A stretch of 6,707 bases of DNA from JABHHG01 sp964419445 (GTDB taxonomy: Bacteria > Fidelibacterota > Marinisomatia > SCGC-AAA003-L08 > D37C17), in NCBI GenBank assembly GCA_964419445.1, contig CAYQPE010000079.1, positions 1 through 6,707 of the forward strand, given 5' to 3'. Made by a program: the position numbers and the translations under genes. Positions 6,142 through 6,707 of this stretch are shown here, piece by piece; position 1 is the first letter of the stretch; every line of letters starts with the position of its first letter. The notes under the pieces were generated by a model. It saw nothing but the letters and a program-made list of their open reading frames with translations, made no database searches and was not told where the DNA came from.

Positions 6142-6464
6142 TGGATGAAAAGAAAAAAAAGCATCAACATCAAATAAAAGTTGAACTCGACGATGTGGTA
6201 GGTCAAGGTGAATATGCAAACTTTGCAGTAGTTACGCATTCTCTTGCAGAATTCGTTATGGATTTTATTCGCGTACTTCCAGGAATGAAAAAGTCGAATG
6301 TGAAGTCAAGAATTATCATGGCGCCCATGCATGCCAAAACATTAATGATGGCATTACAGGATAATATTCAAAAGTTTGAGAAGAAATTTGGTGAAATCAA
6401 AGTTCCAAAACAGGAAATGAAAATGCCTGGTATTAAAATGCCAGACGATATTTTACCAAATTAA
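6141..6464 (+). CDS. DUF3467 family protein
   Basis: The 107-aa protein fits the DUF3467 family, whose biochemical function is, to my knowledge, unknown. The core (about residues 11-86) shows the family pattern: an IKVELDD strand, GEYANFAVVTHSLAEFVMDFIRV with the 'S-EFV-DFIR' helix, LPGMKKSNVKSRIIMAP, HAKTLMMALQDNIQKFEKKFG. The short compact alpha/beta pattern has no signal peptide or membrane segment, so it is cytoplasmic. The first ten residues are lysine/histidine-rich. After the core there is a 21-residue tail with a repeated lysine-x-proline theme (KVPK, KMPG, KMPD). The ATG at 6141 shares one base with the preceding stop; AAAAGG 8 nt upstream is a possible ribosome binding site. I recall that Bacteroidota often encode this family near rpoBC, but the sequence here cannot test that. 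The gene ends head-on against the next gene with no base between. Confidence 0.87.
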   Translation: MDEKKKKHQHQIKVELDDVVGQGEYANFAVVTHSLAEFVMDFIRVLPGMKKSNVKSRIIMAPMHAKTLMMALQDNIQKFEKKFGEIKVPKQEMKMPGIKMPDDILPN

Positions 6465-6707
6465 TTATTTGAGAAGTACAATCTTCTGGGTTTGTATTTC
6501 TTCAGCAGTTTTTAACACAACTACATAAATGCCACTGGGTTTTCCGGTGGCATTCCATTTTATAGTATGATGCCCTGCATTTCGGTAATCAGACATTAAC
6601 ACATCAACTTTTTCACCACTAATTGTTGTGATATACATTTCAACATGTTCATATGTGGGTAATCCAAAATCTACAGCAATAGTAGGATTAAATGGATTGG
6701 GGTATGC
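6465..6707 (-). CDS. C-terminal end of a secreted protein with T9SS type A sorting domain (partial, cut by right edge)
   Basis: The minus strand is open from the window edge to a TAA at 6467-6465, giving the last 80 residues of a larger protein. They form a full-length type IX secretion C-terminal sorting domain of the FCB style: AYPNPFNPT at the start, then FGLP, a strand VEMYITTISGEKV, AGHHTIKWNATG, PSGIYVVVL and the terminal QKIVLLK. Such domains, together with the PorSS/Gld-type outer-membrane machinery, direct export to the cell surface and are usually cleaved off. The domain says nothing about the activity of the missing upstream part, which could be a hydrolase, adhesin or other surface protein. 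The stop is immediately adjacent to the stop of the convergent DUF3467 gene. Confidence 0.9.
   Translation of the reverse strand, partial: AYPNPFNPTIAVDFGLPTYEHVEMYITTISGEKVDVLMSDYRNAGHHTIKWNATGKPSGIYVVVLKTAEEIQTQKIVLLK
6528..6554 (+). terminator. Possible terminator hairpin for the zinc-ribbon/DUF3467 transcript
   Basis: AATGCCACTGG (6528-6538) and CCGGTGGCATT (6544-6554) pair across a 5 nt loop GTTTT, giving an 11-bp stem with a single T.G wobble, 63 nt after the DUF3467 stop. The wobble pairs only in plus-strand RNA (it is A/C on the other strand), which favours a role for the plus-strand transcript. The downstream tail (CCATTTTAT) is only weakly T-rich, so it is not a textbook intrinsic terminator. 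It lies inside the coding sequence of the opposing gene and could be a by-product of the codons for NATGKPSGI. Confidence 0.3.

Noticed and set aside
5911..6239. Two minus-strand frames rich in Phe, Leu and Ser that resemble membrane proteins
   Set aside because: They are antisense to the acidic tail of the zinc-ribbon gene; GAA/GAT codons read backward give TTC/ATC, which creates false hydrophobic text.

Overview
This AT-rich window carries ten genes or gene fragments, packed tightly with 1-8 nt overlaps. Its features suggest a bacterium of the Fibrobacterota-Chlorobiota-Bacteroidota (FCB) group, plausibly Marinimicrobia (SAR406) or a relative. The pointers are a C-terminal type IX secretion (T9SS type A) sorting domain at the right edge, the 'alternative' GlmU-like sugar nucleotidyltransferase/acyltransferase typical of that superphylum, a type II (TK1-like) thymidine kinase, and a DUF3467 protein. 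The phylum is inferred from family content; no rRNA or other marker gene is present.

Left part, minus strand (transcription runs right to left, positions 3878 to 1): a secreted M23 peptidase is followed by cytidine deaminase (cdd), uridine kinase (udk), thymidine kinase (tdk), and the first 14 codons of a gene that runs off the left edge. That fragment has its own GGAG ribosome binding site and a hydrophobic N-terminus resembling a concentrative nucleoside (NupC/CNT) transporter. cdd, udk, tdk and this fragment overlap by 8, 4 and 4 nt, forming a compact pyrimidine nucleoside salvage operon: deaminate cytidine to uridine, phosphorylate uridine/cytidine and thymidine/deoxyuridine, and probably import the nucleosides.

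Middle, plus strand (3935-5667): divergent from the peptidase across a 56 bp spacer lies a two-gene unit coupled by an ATGA overlap. It encodes a 182-aa protein resembling the N-terminal half of a GT-B/family-9 glycosyltransferase, and the 395-aa GlmU-like enzyme. With the M23 peptidase this makes a divergent cell-envelope locus.

Right part: a well-formed ribosome binding site and a plausible promoter precede a second plus-strand pair (5734-6464), an acidic zinc-ribbon protein overlapping by 1 nt a DUF3467 protein; the role of both is unknown. Converging on it with no intergenic base is the 3' end of a minus-strand gene for a T9SS cargo protein (6465-6707, partial). A strong hairpin inside that coding sequence could end the plus-strand transcript.

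I see no mobile element, CRISPR array, tRNA, rRNA or broken gene, and no gene-free stretch over 70 nt. Most of the window is housekeeping content; the less understood parts are the two plus-strand gene pairs.
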